A DNA stretch of 64,000 bases from Pseudomonas sp. R37(2017) (lineage in GTDB: Bacteria; Pseudomonadota; Gammaproteobacteria; Pseudomonadales; Pseudomonadaceae), in assembly GCF_002113375.1 (NCBI RefSeq), contig NZ_NEHO01000007.1, positions 241,941-305,940 of the forward strand. The letters run 5' to 3'. Shown one piece after another: positions 63,992-64,000 of this stretch. The notes under the pieces are model-generated. The model was not told where the DNA came from and searched no databases. It saw only the letters and a program-made list of their open reading frames with translations. Every line of letters begins with the position of its first letter. Within the stretch, counting starts at the first letter, position 1. The position numbers were made by a program, and so were the translations under genes.

Positions 63992-64000
63992 ACCGAGTTG

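Overview
The window reads as chromosome of a Pseudomonas from the fluorescens group. Evidence: the backbone genes (mutY, yggX, tRNA-Phe, a polar amino acid ABC operon, rmlC-dctB-dctD, cysQ, nudE, yrfG) follow the order remembered for this part of Pseudomonas chromosomes. The DNA is GC-rich, a REPIN-type inverted repeat pair is present, and there is an OprD-type porin. No database search was possible; every family call rests on motifs read in the translations.

Layout. 1-1645: end of an AsmA-like gene, mutY, yggX, tRNA-Phe. 1692-5485: accessory block next to tRNA-Phe with two PD-(D/E)XK nuclease-like proteins, an LRAT-like protein and an unknown partner, probably defence related. 5552-17576: four tandem RTX proteins with serralysin-type C-terminal secretion signals and no type I secretion genes beside them. 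17640-22223: a small periplasmic protein, a YhcG-type nuclease, an alpha/beta hydrolase, two tandem paralogous small proteins and a vapBC module flanked by near-identical terminators. 22241-29567: GABA-type permease, a four-gene amino acid ABC transporter, two methyltransferases.

29646-47235 is a composite island at tRNA-Thr(TGT). The intact tRNA and a P4-type integrase lie at the left. Degenerate copies of the tRNA 3' end, each followed by the same terminator, occur at about 38166 and 47151, so two elements appear inserted in tandem. Island A (A+T-rich) holds a dNTPase-like HD protein overlapping a poly(A) polymerase/CCA-type nucleotidyltransferase, a GNAT protein, a membrane-anchored unknown, an ASCH protein with a P-loop kinase, and a P2-type portal gene relic. 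Island B holds an Abi_2 protein, the last codons of a lost integrase, and an eight-gene minus-strand operon for surface glycan modification (GtrA, GtrB-like GT2, GT-like membrane protein, WbqC, NeuD-like acetyltransferase, beta-propeller protein, methyltransferase, RffA-like sugar aminotransferase).

47263-64000 returns to backbone-type genes: SDR, two DsbA-like proteins, a tautomerase, an orphan phage-type nuclease toxin domain, an OprD porin, agmatine deiminase, a fused kinase/M23-like/aminotransferase protein, rmlC, dctBD, a thioesterase-like protein, cysQ, nudE and yrfG. The best candidates for undescribed biology are the dNTPase-nucleotidyltransferase pair (32358-34614) and the nuclease/LRAT cluster (2168-5485).
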